From Bacteroides fragilis (GTDB lineage: Bacteria > Bacillota > Clostridia > Lachnospirales > Lachnospiraceae), in the NCBI GenBank assembly GCA_023664485.1, contig JAMPFK010000004.1:102059-166058 (forward strand): DNA of 64,000 nt, written 5' to 3'. Below are positions 35,561-43,954 of this stretch, in pieces. Under the pieces are notes generated by a model. It had not been told where the DNA came from. It saw only the letters and a program-made list of their open reading frames with translations, and searched no databases. Position 1 is the stretch's first letter, and every line of letters starts with the position of its first letter. Position numbers and translations under genes: made by a program.

Positions 35561-36832
35561 ATGGAAGATGTCATTGTTAAATGTGAAAAAATAAGCAAAA
35601 TATATAAGTTGTATGATAAACCGGGAGATCGCGTAAAAGATGCTTTAAATTTATCAAAAGGCCAATTATATAAAGAATATTTTGCATTATCAAATGTGGA
35701 TATGAGTATATCCCGAGGGGAGTGCGTAGGTATAATAGGAACCAATGGAGCAGGTAAATCAACCTTGTTGAAGATTGTAACAGGAGTTTTAAGGCAGAGT
35801 TCGGGCACCGTTACTGTAAGAGGAAAAATTTCTGCTTTATTAGAATTAGGAGCAGGGTTTAACATGGAGTATACGGGCATTGAGAATATTTATATTAATG
35901 GAAGAATGACGGGATATACGCGAAAGGAAATCGACAAGAAATTGCAAGATATATTGGATTTTGCAGATATAGGAGATTTCGTGTATCAACCTGTAAAAAC
36001 ATATTCCAGTGGTATGTTTGTAAGATTAGCTTTTGCGGTAGCAATTAACATTGAGCCGGATATTCTGATTGTCGATGAAGCTTTGGCTGTTGGAGATGTA
36101 TTTTTTCAGTCAAAATGTTTTAAAAAATTTGAAGAGTTTAAAAAACAAGGGAAAACGATTCTGTTTGTAAGTCATTCACTTGGCACTATACAAAAATATT
36201 GTGATCGAGCGATTTTGCTAAATAAGGGACAGAAACTTGCGGAAGGAAAACCAAAGGAGATAATTGATTTATATAACAAACAAATTTCGTTGGAGAAAAA
36301 GACAGACGATAAGAGACAATCACAACATGAAACAGAAAGTGTAGAAGTTTCATCAGATTCTTTTTGGAAAGATCAGCTGATTACGAATCCGGAGATTTTA
36401 GAATATGGCAATAAAAAGGCTGAGATTATAGATTTTGCTTTGATTGATGATTCTGGTACGATTACCAATAATATTATGAAAGGGTCGGAGTTTAAAATTT
36501 GTATGAAAGTGAGGTTCTATGAGACCATAGATGAGCCAATTTTTGCTTTTACAATAAAAGATTTGAAGGGAACTGAATTAACAGGTACAAATACATTATT
36601 GCAGAAGATTGTGCCTGGAACAGTAGAAGCGGGAAGTATCAGAGTAATTTCTTTTAAACAAAAAATGCTTTTACAAAGCTATGAGTATTTATTATGTCTG
36701 GGGTGTACGGGCTTCCGGGATGGGGAATTGGTAGTATATCATAGACTATATGACATATGCAATATTTCGGTATTAGCGAACAGAGATACAATAGGAGTGT
36801 TTGATTCAAATTCTGAAATAGAAATCGGATAG
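35561..36832 (+). CDS. wzt: ABC polysaccharide export ATPase (Wzt) with C-terminal substrate domain
   Basis: A 423-residue ATPase. Walker A is GTNGAGKST (60-68), the signature YSSGMFVRLAF (about 149), Walker B ILIVDEALAVGD and the switch His in VSHSLG. About 150 residues from residue 270 form the beta-rich Wzt C-terminal domain that in O-antigen exporters reads the terminal cap of the polymer (KGSEFKICMKVRF, GTELTGTNT). In-frame ATGs lie at 35522 and 35531; 35561 fits the family N-terminus and has AGGAAAGGA upstream. The presence of this domain predicts that the exported chain carries a specific non-reducing-end modification, and a candidate capping enzyme is the next gene. Confidence 0.9.
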   Translation: MEDVIVKCEKISKIYKLYDKPGDRVKDALNLSKGQLYKEYFALSNVDMSISRGECVGIIGTNGAGKSTLLKIVTGVLRQSSGTVTVRGKISALLELGAGFNMEYTGIENIYINGRMTGYTRKEIDKKLQDILDFADIGDFVYQPVKTYSSGMFVRLAFAVAINIEPDILIVDEALAVGDVFFQSKCFKKFEEFKKQGKTILFVSHSLGTIQKYCDRAILLNKGQKLAEGKPKEIIDLYNKQISLEKKTDDKRQSQHETESVEVSSDSFWKDQLITNPEILEYGNKKAEIIDFALIDDSGTITNNIMKGSEFKICMKVRFYETIDEPIFAFTIKDLKGTELTGTNTLLQKIVPGTVEAGSIRVISFKQKMLLQSYEYLLCLGCTGFRDGELVVYHRLYDICNISVLANRDTIGVFDSNSEIEIG

Positions 36833-36840
36833 GTGATAAA

Positions 36841-39015
36841 ATGGCAATATTTAATTTGGATTATTATAGCGGCGAAAATTTATATTCGGATGGCGATATC
36901 GAAAATACGATTATGAATATTGTAAAAAATGGTGAGAATTATGCAAAGTATGCCGGTAGCGAGAATTATTATCCTATCATGTATCACTTATCCTCAGAGC
37001 GGGAGAATATTTTGAACTGGTATCCATTTAAGCAGACAGATAAAATATTGGAGGTTGGATCGGGGTGCGGCGCGCTTACAGAACTTTTTTGTCAGAGAGC
37101 AAAGTCGGTCACTTCTATAGAATTGTCGAAGAGAAGGGCAGAGATTAATTATGAGAGGCATAAATCATATGATAATCTTGAAATTATTGTTGGAAACTTT
37201 AATGAGATAGAGTTAACCCAAAAGTATGATTATGTAATCTTAACAGGTGTATTTGAGTATGCAATCAGTTTTACTGATTCGGATGATCCATATGTCTCTT
37301 TCTTGAATAATTTAAAAAAATACTTAACAGATAATGGTAGAATATTGATATCTATTGAGAATCGTTTGGGAATAAAATATTTTACAGGAGCAATGGAAGA
37401 TCATGTAAATGAATATTATTTGGGTTTAAATAATTATCCAAATAATAATACGGTCAGAACATTTACCAAAACAGAGCTGGAAGAAATATTTAAAAGATGC
37501 AGTATAAATGTATGGAAATTTTATTATCCATATCCTGATTATAAATTTCCTACGGAGATCTTTTCTGATTCAAATATTAATTCAGGTAATTATGGAAAGG
37601 TGTATCGTAATTACCAAAAAGAAAGAGTGGAGTTAATCAATGAAATAGAAATGATTCAGACTTTTAAGAAAGAAGAAATAATGGATGTTTTTTCAAATTC
37701 TTTTTTAGTCGAATTGGCTACGGGAAATTTAAATCTTACTGATATTGTATATGTAAAGGCTAATAATACAAGAAGAAAGGAGTTTTGTATTTCTACTAAA
37801 ATACTGTTAGAAGAAGGAGAATATAAAGTAGAAAAAGCCGCTTTAAGTGAAAATGCTCTTTCGCACATAAACCAGATATATAAAAATCAGGAGATGAGTC
37901 TGCCATCCGGTTTTACCTATTTAAAGGGGGAATTGTATAATGGTGTAGTGAAGTATCCTTATCTTCAAACAGAAAATATGGATGTATTTTTAGCAAAGAT
38001 GATGACAAGCGGAAAGAAAGAGACAATTAAAAAGAAGATTGATATGATATGTGCGTCTATTTTGGATAGTTCTTCTGATGAGGAAAAAATTTATACTGCG
38101 GAATTTAAAAAATGGTTTGGTGATGCGCAATATGCTGGTAAATTGGAGTGTATTAAAAATTGTAATATAGATTTAATTTTCGATAATATATACCCAGGAA
38201 AGGAGGATTATGTAATAATTGATCCGGAATGGGTTTGCCCTTTTTGGGTTCCGGCCAGGTTTATTATTTGGCGGATGTTAAATGAATGGTATGCAAAAAA
38301 TGAAAAGGCGGAAAAATATTTTCCAAGGAAAGAATTATACATGGAATATGGTATAACAGAGGAGATGACGGCAGTTTTCAGATCATGGGCAATTTATTTT
38401 GCTACAAGATATGTTTCCTGCGATGATTTGGATAATGCGACCATTCCGGTTATGAAAGTTGATTTAAACCAGATATTAAAGGATTTCCAGGATATTAATT
38501 CACTCTGTTCCGCACTTTATATTGATTACGGAAATGGCTTTTCCGAAGCTGATAAAATGTGTATCAAGATAAAGTTACAAAATGGTGAATTTAATATAAA
38601 AGTAGTTTTAGATAGTTCTAAAAGAATAGAGGCGCTTCGATGGGATCCTGTAGAATATCGATATTGTAGATGTTTTATTCGAAGTTGTACTTTAGATGAA
38701 AAGGAAAAAGAAGTTATTGCTGTTAATGCCGAAGAAAAAGATGCGACGTTATTCATGCAAATGGATCCGCAATTTATTATCCAGATTCCTCCCGGTAATT
38801 ATTCAGAATTGGCAATATGCGGGACTTTTGAATATTTGGATAACAGGACTGTTTACGAAAATGTTCAGAAGATCAGGGAGCGTGAGATTGAGCATCATGA
38901 AAATATCCGGAAAATCATGGAGCAGGAGATTGAAGAACTTAAAAAGTATAACATCATATGGAAGATATCAAGGGGGTGGCAGAAATTGAAAGGCGTATGT
39001 CTGAGAAAACGCTGA
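36841..39015 (+). CDS. Methyltransferase / kinase-like / coiled-coil protein, candidate chain-capping enzyme
   Basis: A 724-residue multidomain protein. Residues about 50-230 are a class I SAM methyltransferase (ILEVGSGCGALT at 69-80, IILTG-like strand IV in YVILTGVFEY). After it comes a region ending in IDLIFDNIYPG and YVIIDPEW (about 444-468), which mimics the catalytic D-x4-N and metal Asp of small-molecule kinases. The C-terminal 50 residues are a charged coiled coil (from about 676). This order, methyltransferase, kinase, coiled coil, next to Wzm/Wzt, parallels WbdD of E. coli O8/O9a, which caps chains and fixes their length. Similarity is architectural; I cannot show homology. It starts eight bases after wzt. 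Confidence 0.7.
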   Translation: MAIFNLDYYSGENLYSDGDIENTIMNIVKNGENYAKYAGSENYYPIMYHLSSERENILNWYPFKQTDKILEVGSGCGALTELFCQRAKSVTSIELSKRRAEINYERHKSYDNLEIIVGNFNEIELTQKYDYVILTGVFEYAISFTDSDDPYVSFLNNLKKYLTDNGRILISIENRLGIKYFTGAMEDHVNEYYLGLNNYPNNNTVRTFTKTELEEIFKRCSINVWKFYYPYPDYKFPTEIFSDSNINSGNYGKVYRNYQKERVELINEIEMIQTFKKEEIMDVFSNSFLVELATGNLNLTDIVYVKANNTRRKEFCISTKILLEEGEYKVEKAALSENALSHINQIYKNQEMSLPSGFTYLKGELYNGVVKYPYLQTENMDVFLAKMMTSGKKETIKKKIDMICASILDSSSDEEKIYTAEFKKWFGDAQYAGKLECIKNCNIDLIFDNIYPGKEDYVIIDPEWVCPFWVPARFIIWRMLNEWYAKNEKAEKYFPRKELYMEYGITEEMTAVFRSWAIYFATRYVSCDDLDNATIPVMKVDLNQILKDFQDINSLCSALYIDYGNGFSEADKMCIKIKLQNGEFNIKVVLDSSKRIEALRWDPVEYRYCRCFIRSCTLDEKEKEVIAVNAEEKDATLFMQMDPQFIIQIPPGNYSELAICGTFEYLDNRTVYENVQKIREREIEHHENIRKIMEQEIEELKKYNIIWKISRGWQKLKGVCLRKR

Positions 39016-39095
39016 TTTAATCCGAAGAATCAAACGCCAGGGTATCAAAAGGGAATGATAAGGAGCATATTGTGTGAAAACAGAGTGGGTAGAAA

Positions 39096-40460
39096 ATGAA
39101 TATTTTACATTATGTCATGGGAATACCGCCGATAAGAGAAGGCGGTGCAATTAAATATGCTTTAGATTTAGCAGAAAAACAGGCAGATTATAATCAAAAA
39201 GTTTTTTTGTTATATCCAGGAGCCATTCGTGGAAGAAAAAAGGTCTGTATCCGGAAAAGAAACGTGAAAAATGGAATAAAATATTTTGAGATTATTAATC
39301 CTTTACCTGTGCCTGGTGCATTTGGAATGTGTAATGAAAAATATTTTACAGAGAAAGCCGACAAAGAAGTATATTATAAATTTCTGAAAGAAAATAAGAT
39401 TGAAATGATACATTTTCACAGTTTACAGGGGCTTCATATAGAATTACTGGATGCGGCGGATGAATTGCATATAAATAAGGTTTTTACCAGTCATGATTAT
39501 TTTGGAATATGTCCTAAAACCATTTTGCTATATAGAGAAAGAATTTGTCATGATATTGATTGGAGCAAATGTGCAGAGTGCTGTGATCATCCGGATTCTT
39601 ATGCAACTCTGGTCAGGAGACAGTCTCATTGGTTTAGAGGTATAGTTAAATGTACATTCTTATTTACTTTACTTGAGGTTGTATGGAAAAAAATCGGAAA
39701 AAAAACAGATATTATTCCAAAAGAAAAGAAGAATGACACAGGGATACGGCAAACAGATTATAAAGAATTAAAAAATTATTATATGGAGATTTTTAGAAGG
39801 ATTGATTTAATGCATTATAATAGTACTGTTGCTCAGAAAGTGTATGAGGAATTTCGGGGGCATCATGTATTTCTGTTAGAGGGAATTATGCATAGTGATA
39901 TTATTGATAAAAGAAAGAGGAGATATTGTGGAGATATTATCCGGTTTGGATATTTGGGAAATGGAGAAGTATATAAAGGATTTCCAATTTTAAGAGAAGT
40001 ATTAGATAAGATATATGCAGAGAAGAAGTATAATTTTTTCCTGAATATATATTTTCAAAATGATATGGATAGAGAATATATTGTTCCACATAAAAGATAT
40101 CAATATTCAGATATAGATGACGTATTTAATGATATGGATGTTCTAATTGTTCCGAGTTTATGCGCTGAAACATATGGATTTGTAGTGTTAGAAGCCATTA
40201 TGCATGGCATACCTGTTGTAGTGACTGCCAATGTTGGAGCAAAAGATTTTTTAAGAAATTATAAGGAAATAGGAATCATAGTAGAACCTGATAAAGATAA
40301 TTTAGAAAGCGCGATATTGACCTTGTTGAGTAATAAAGAAAAAATTAATAAAATGAATAAAAATATTTGTAATTCATCTATTGATTTGAATTTTGGAGTA
40401 CACACTCAAAAAATTTTAGCGGTATATAGAAATTTACAAAAGACTAATGTGAAAGCATAG
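39096..40460 (+). CDS. Glycosyltransferase family 4 protein with Cys cluster
   Basis: A 454-residue GT-B enzyme. The N-terminus has PIREGGAIKYALDLA (acceptor-side loop). HDYFGICPKT (about residue 140) is followed by spaced Cys residues (CHDIDWSKCAECC) like those in the GT4 at 19292. The donor domain carries RFGYLGNGEVYKG (about residue 285) and SLCAETYGFVVLEAIMHG (about residue 350) with the E-x7-E pattern. A tryptophan- and lysine-rich hydrophobic stretch near residue 185 could touch the membrane. A gap of 80 bases precedes it without a clear promoter. Specificity unknown. Confidence 0.86.
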   Translation: MNILHYVMGIPPIREGGAIKYALDLAEKQADYNQKVFLLYPGAIRGRKKVCIRKRNVKNGIKYFEIINPLPVPGAFGMCNEKYFTEKADKEVYYKFLKENKIEMIHFHSLQGLHIELLDAADELHINKVFTSHDYFGICPKTILLYRERICHDIDWSKCAECCDHPDSYATLVRRQSHWFRGIVKCTFLFTLLEVVWKKIGKKTDIIPKEKKNDTGIRQTDYKELKNYYMEIFRRIDLMHYNSTVAQKVYEEFRGHHVFLLEGIMHSDIIDKRKRRYCGDIIRFGYLGNGEVYKGFPILREVLDKIYAEKKYNFFLNIYFQNDMDREYIVPHKRYQYSDIDDVFNDMDVLIVPSLCAETYGFVVLEAIMHGIPVVVTANVGAKDFLRNYKEIGIIVEPDKDNLESAILTLLSNKEKINKMNKNICNSSIDLNFGVHTQKILAVYRNLQKTNVKA

Positions 40461-40478
40461 ACAGGATGGAAAAAATAA

Positions 40479-43070
40479 ATGAATAGTGTAGATATTATAA
40501 TTCCGATATATAATGCATTTGAAGATCTGGAAATCTGCTTGAATAGCCTGTATCAATATACAGATTTAAAGCAGAACAGATTGATATTAATTAATGATAA
40601 CAGTCCGGATGAAAGAATTCGCCCTTTTCTTGATAAACAGGCCAGGGAAAATGTTATAGTAATCCATAATGAAATAAACAGGGGTTTTTCTAACAATATT
40701 AATATTGGGATGGCACAATCCGGCGTTAATGATGTGATTTTATTAAATTCAGACACGATCCTTACCTCTAATTGGGTTGAAAAAATGATGGAATGTGCAT
40801 ATAGCAGTAAAGAAATTGGAACAGTCACGCCGTTATCAAACAATGCGACTTTATGTTCTGTACCGGAGCTTTTTGAAGAAAATGAATTACCTCCTGGGAT
40901 GAATGTTGATCAGGCAGCAGAAATTGTAGAGCAATGTAGTCTAAAAAAATACCCGCAAATATCTGTGGCTCATGGGTTTTGCATGTTAGTTAAAAGAGAA
41001 GTAATAAAACTAATTGGAGATTTCGACGCGGAAACCTTTGGGCGTGGTTATGGCGAAGAAAATGATTTTTGTAATCGTGCCGAACAGATGGGATATATTC
41101 ATGTAATGTGTGATAATACTTATATATATCATAGCGGCACCAGGTCCTTTGTATCCAAAGAAAAGGAAAAATATATTGAAGCGCATCAGAAAGTTTTATA
41201 TGATAGATATCCAAAACAGATGAAAGCAAATGAAATGCATATTGGAAGTAATCCAAATCAACTGATTGGAAAAAATATTGAGCGTTTCTGGGCAGTTAAT
41301 AATGGGAAAAGGAATATATTATATGTATTACAATCAGATTTCAGAAAGGGAGCAGAAAATAATGTCGGTGGGACGCAGATGCATGTGAAGCATTTGACGG
41401 AAGGTCTTAAAAATAGTAATAATATTTTTGTTGCCGCAATTAATGGAAGCTATCTGCAGTTTACTGCATATATAGAACAGGAAGAATATATTTATCGTTT
41501 TTTTGTTGGTGAAAAGGCCAGTTTTTTCAGATTCAGGGATCGCAATTTTGCAAGGATTTTTAAGGAAATCTATACTGCATTTCAGATTGAGCTGGTACAT
41601 GTACATCATCTTTTGTCATTGTCCCTTGATATTATTTATGAAGCGAATAAACTGGAGATTCCTGTTATATTTACAATACATGATTTTTGGAGTGTGTGTC
41701 CTAATATTACACTTCGTAATACAAGTGGATTAATATGTATGAAAGAAGAAGATAATCGCTGTAGAGAATGTTTATCTGTAAATGCAAAGATATACGAGAA
41801 GAATTCTTATATTGAATTATGGAGAGGACAATTATGCGAGGCATTAAGTTTATGTGAAGCATTGGTGGTTCCTTCTGAAAGCGCTAAGGAAATTATAGGG
41901 AACTATTATCCAGACTTAAAGAGTAAGATCAGGATAATTTCTCATGGACTGGATATCGGAAAACAAATGAAAATTACGGATAAATATCTGCAATGCGAGA
42001 ATATTTATCTGGAGAAATATAGCCTGGAGACCAGTAACGAGTGTCTGGTCCTGAAAGGACAGATCGCTTTTCGAAATTCAGAGAAAGTGATAGACAGTGT
42101 ATATATTAAAGTTGAAAGTGGTAATGAAACAGGGCTTTGGATACCGGCTTTTTTAGAGTACGGTCTGGTTTTTAAAGTCAATATCCCCGTGTGGAGAATT
42201 GAAAAAGAAAAATATAAATTAACCGTATATGTTAGTGAAGGCGAAAGTAATTTCTATGAAATCAAAGAAATCAGTGGGAGAATACAACCATGTTTGAATG
42301 GTAAAGATAAGTTCCACGTTGCTTTTATTGGCGGTATCAGTGAGATAAAAGGAGCAAAACAAATAAAAAAGATTATAGAAAAATCAAGTAAAAATACGCG
42401 CTGGTTTATTATAGGCGATATAGGAGATGCAGATTTATTACAATATGAAAACAGTCGTTTAATAAAAGTTGGGAAGTATAAACAGGAAAATTTAAATCTA
42501 ATTTTAAATGCTTATCAAATTGATATTATAGGCATTTTGTCTATATTGCCGGAAACTTTTTCTTACACTTTATCGGAGGCGTTGGGAATGAGCAGGCCAG
42601 TTTTTGTAACGGATATCGGGGCGCTTGGAGAGCGTGTACGCAAAACAGGTATTGGGAAGGCAGTGCCGGTTAACAATATAGTCGAGGAAGTATTGAGTTA
42701 TCTGGACGGATTGATGAGCAATGTGGACTTATATCAGAATGAAGTTGAAAAATGTAAGAGAATCACATTAAAAACACAAGAAGAGATGTGTAAGGAATAT
42801 CAGGTATTGTATGAAAAATATTTAAAGGAAAAGGCAGAATATGATAAAAATTCATATGATAAAGAATTTATCTGGAGAGGAATGGAGGCAGGCGTTTCAG
42901 ATAATAAGTATGTCCCGGCAAATCAGATGTCAGCGGCAGAATTAAAATATGTGCAGAATATTCAGGATAGTTTGACGTGGCGAATTGTAGTGAAACTTAT
43001 CAATATAAAATTCCCATTTAAAGATAAGATATATCATTATTTGATTAGCAGAAAGAACAGGAATGGCTGA
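40479..43070 (+). CDS. GT2-GT4 fusion glycosyltransferase with inserted beta domain
   Basis: An 863-residue two-enzyme fusion. Residues 1-270 form a GT2 enzyme: IIIPIYNAFEDLEICL, LINDNSPDERI (about 38), LLNSDTIL (about 90) and a GEENDFCNRAEQMG block (about 190). From about residue 285 a GT4 enzyme begins (NILYVLQSDFRKG, GGTQMHVKHL), with HDFWSVCP and following Cys residues. The GT4 halves are split by about 105 residues (roughly 508-612) that look like a beta-sandwich, and the donor half follows with HVAFIGGISEIKG and LPETFSYTLSEALG. A C-terminal tail of about 80 residues follows. One polypeptide could alternate two sugars, as in polymerising transferases paired with ABC export. Confidence 0.85.
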   Translation: MNSVDIIIPIYNAFEDLEICLNSLYQYTDLKQNRLILINDNSPDERIRPFLDKQARENVIVIHNEINRGFSNNINIGMAQSGVNDVILLNSDTILTSNWVEKMMECAYSSKEIGTVTPLSNNATLCSVPELFEENELPPGMNVDQAAEIVEQCSLKKYPQISVAHGFCMLVKREVIKLIGDFDAETFGRGYGEENDFCNRAEQMGYIHVMCDNTYIYHSGTRSFVSKEKEKYIEAHQKVLYDRYPKQMKANEMHIGSNPNQLIGKNIERFWAVNNGKRNILYVLQSDFRKGAENNVGGTQMHVKHLTEGLKNSNNIFVAAINGSYLQFTAYIEQEEYIYRFFVGEKASFFRFRDRNFARIFKEIYTAFQIELVHVHHLLSLSLDIIYEANKLEIPVIFTIHDFWSVCPNITLRNTSGLICMKEEDNRCRECLSVNAKIYEKNSYIELWRGQLCEALSLCEALVVPSESAKEIIGNYYPDLKSKIRIISHGLDIGKQMKITDKYLQCENIYLEKYSLETSNECLVLKGQIAFRNSEKVIDSVYIKVESGNETGLWIPAFLEYGLVFKVNIPVWRIEKEKYKLTVYVSEGESNFYEIKEISGRIQPCLNGKDKFHVAFIGGISEIKGAKQIKKIIEKSSKNTRWFIIGDIGDADLLQYENSRLIKVGKYKQENLNLILNAYQIDIIGILSILPETFSYTLSEALGMSRPVFVTDIGALGERVRKTGIGKAVPVNNIVEEVLSYLDGLMSNVDLYQNEVEKCKRITLKTQEEMCKEYQVLYEKYLKEKAEYDKNSYDKEFIWRGMEAGVSDNKYVPANQMSAAELKYVQNIQDSLTWRIVVKLINIKFPFKDKIYHYLISRKNRNG

Positions 43071-43174
43071 GTATAGGTTTTGAATTTCGAAATTATTTAT
43101 GTTTGCAGAGCTTGTTTTATGAGGTTTCTCAGAAGTTTTGAGTTATAGAGTTATAAGCAGGGAAGGAGATTGTT

Positions 43175-43951
43175 ATGATGAAAGTAGTAATTTTAGCAGG
43201 TGGATTTGGGACAAGGATTAGCGAGGAAAGTCACTTGAAACCAAAGCCCATGATTGAAATTGGCGGGAAACCTGTTTTGTGGCATATTATGAAAGAATAT
43301 GCATATTATGGATTTTACGAGTTTGTGATATGTTGTGGATATAAGCAGCATGTTATTAAAGAGTGGTTTAACGATTATTATTTGCATAATAGCGATATTA
43401 CATTTGATTTCAGCAATGGTGGAAAGATGACCGTTCACAATAACGTAGCTGAACCATGGAAAGTTACATTAGTAGATACTGGTTTGCATACAATGACCGG
43501 CGGGAGAATTAAGCGTATTAAAGAATATATTGGTGATGAGACGTTTATGCTTACCTATGGCGATGGGGTTGCTGATGTGGATATTGCAGAAACATTGAAA
43601 TTTCATCGTGAACATGGTAAAATGGTTACAATGACGGCAATTCGTCCAGAGGGAAGGTTTGGGGTGCTTGATATTGACAGTAATTCTACCATAAAAGCTT
43701 TTCGTGAAAAAAGTAAAAGTGATAGCGGATGGATAAATGCCGGGTATATGGTGCTTAACCCACAGATATTTGATTATATTGATGATGATAGTACAGTATT
43801 TGAAAGAGAGCCTTTGGAAAGAGTTGCAGGAGAAAATCAGTTAGTAGCTTATCGGCATAAAGGTTTCTGGCAGTGTATGGACACGCAGAGAGATAAGCAG
43901 AAACTGGAAGAAATGTGGGCTGCCAATAAGGCGCCGTGGAAGGTATGGTAG
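43175..43951 (+). CDS. rfbF: Glucose-1-phosphate cytidylyltransferase
   Basis: A 258-residue nucleotidyltransferase making CDP-glucose from CTP and glucose-1-phosphate. The N-terminal LAGGFGTRISEESHLKPKPM is the nucleotide-binding signature with the catalytic Arg and Lys; YGDGVADVD (about residue 128) binds metal, and RPEGRFGVLDID and GWINAGYMVLN are family-typical. Two ATG codons stand in tandem (43175, 43178) after a GGGAAGGAGA site. It opens the CDP-sugar pathway continued by the 4,6-dehydratase at 54249. A 104-base gap upstream holds the palindrome AATTTCGAAATT but no convincing promoter. Confidence 0.95.
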   Translation: MMKVVILAGGFGTRISEESHLKPKPMIEIGGKPVLWHIMKEYAYYGFYEFVICCGYKQHVIKEWFNDYYLHNSDITFDFSNGGKMTVHNNVAEPWKVTLVDTGLHTMTGGRIKRIKEYIGDETFMLTYGDGVADVDIAETLKFHREHGKMVTMTAIRPEGRFGVLDIDSNSTIKAFREKSKSDSGWINAGYMVLNPQIFDYIDDDSTVFEREPLERVAGENQLVAYRHKGFWQCMDTQRDKQKLEEMWAANKAPWKVW

Positions 43952-43954
43952 TAT

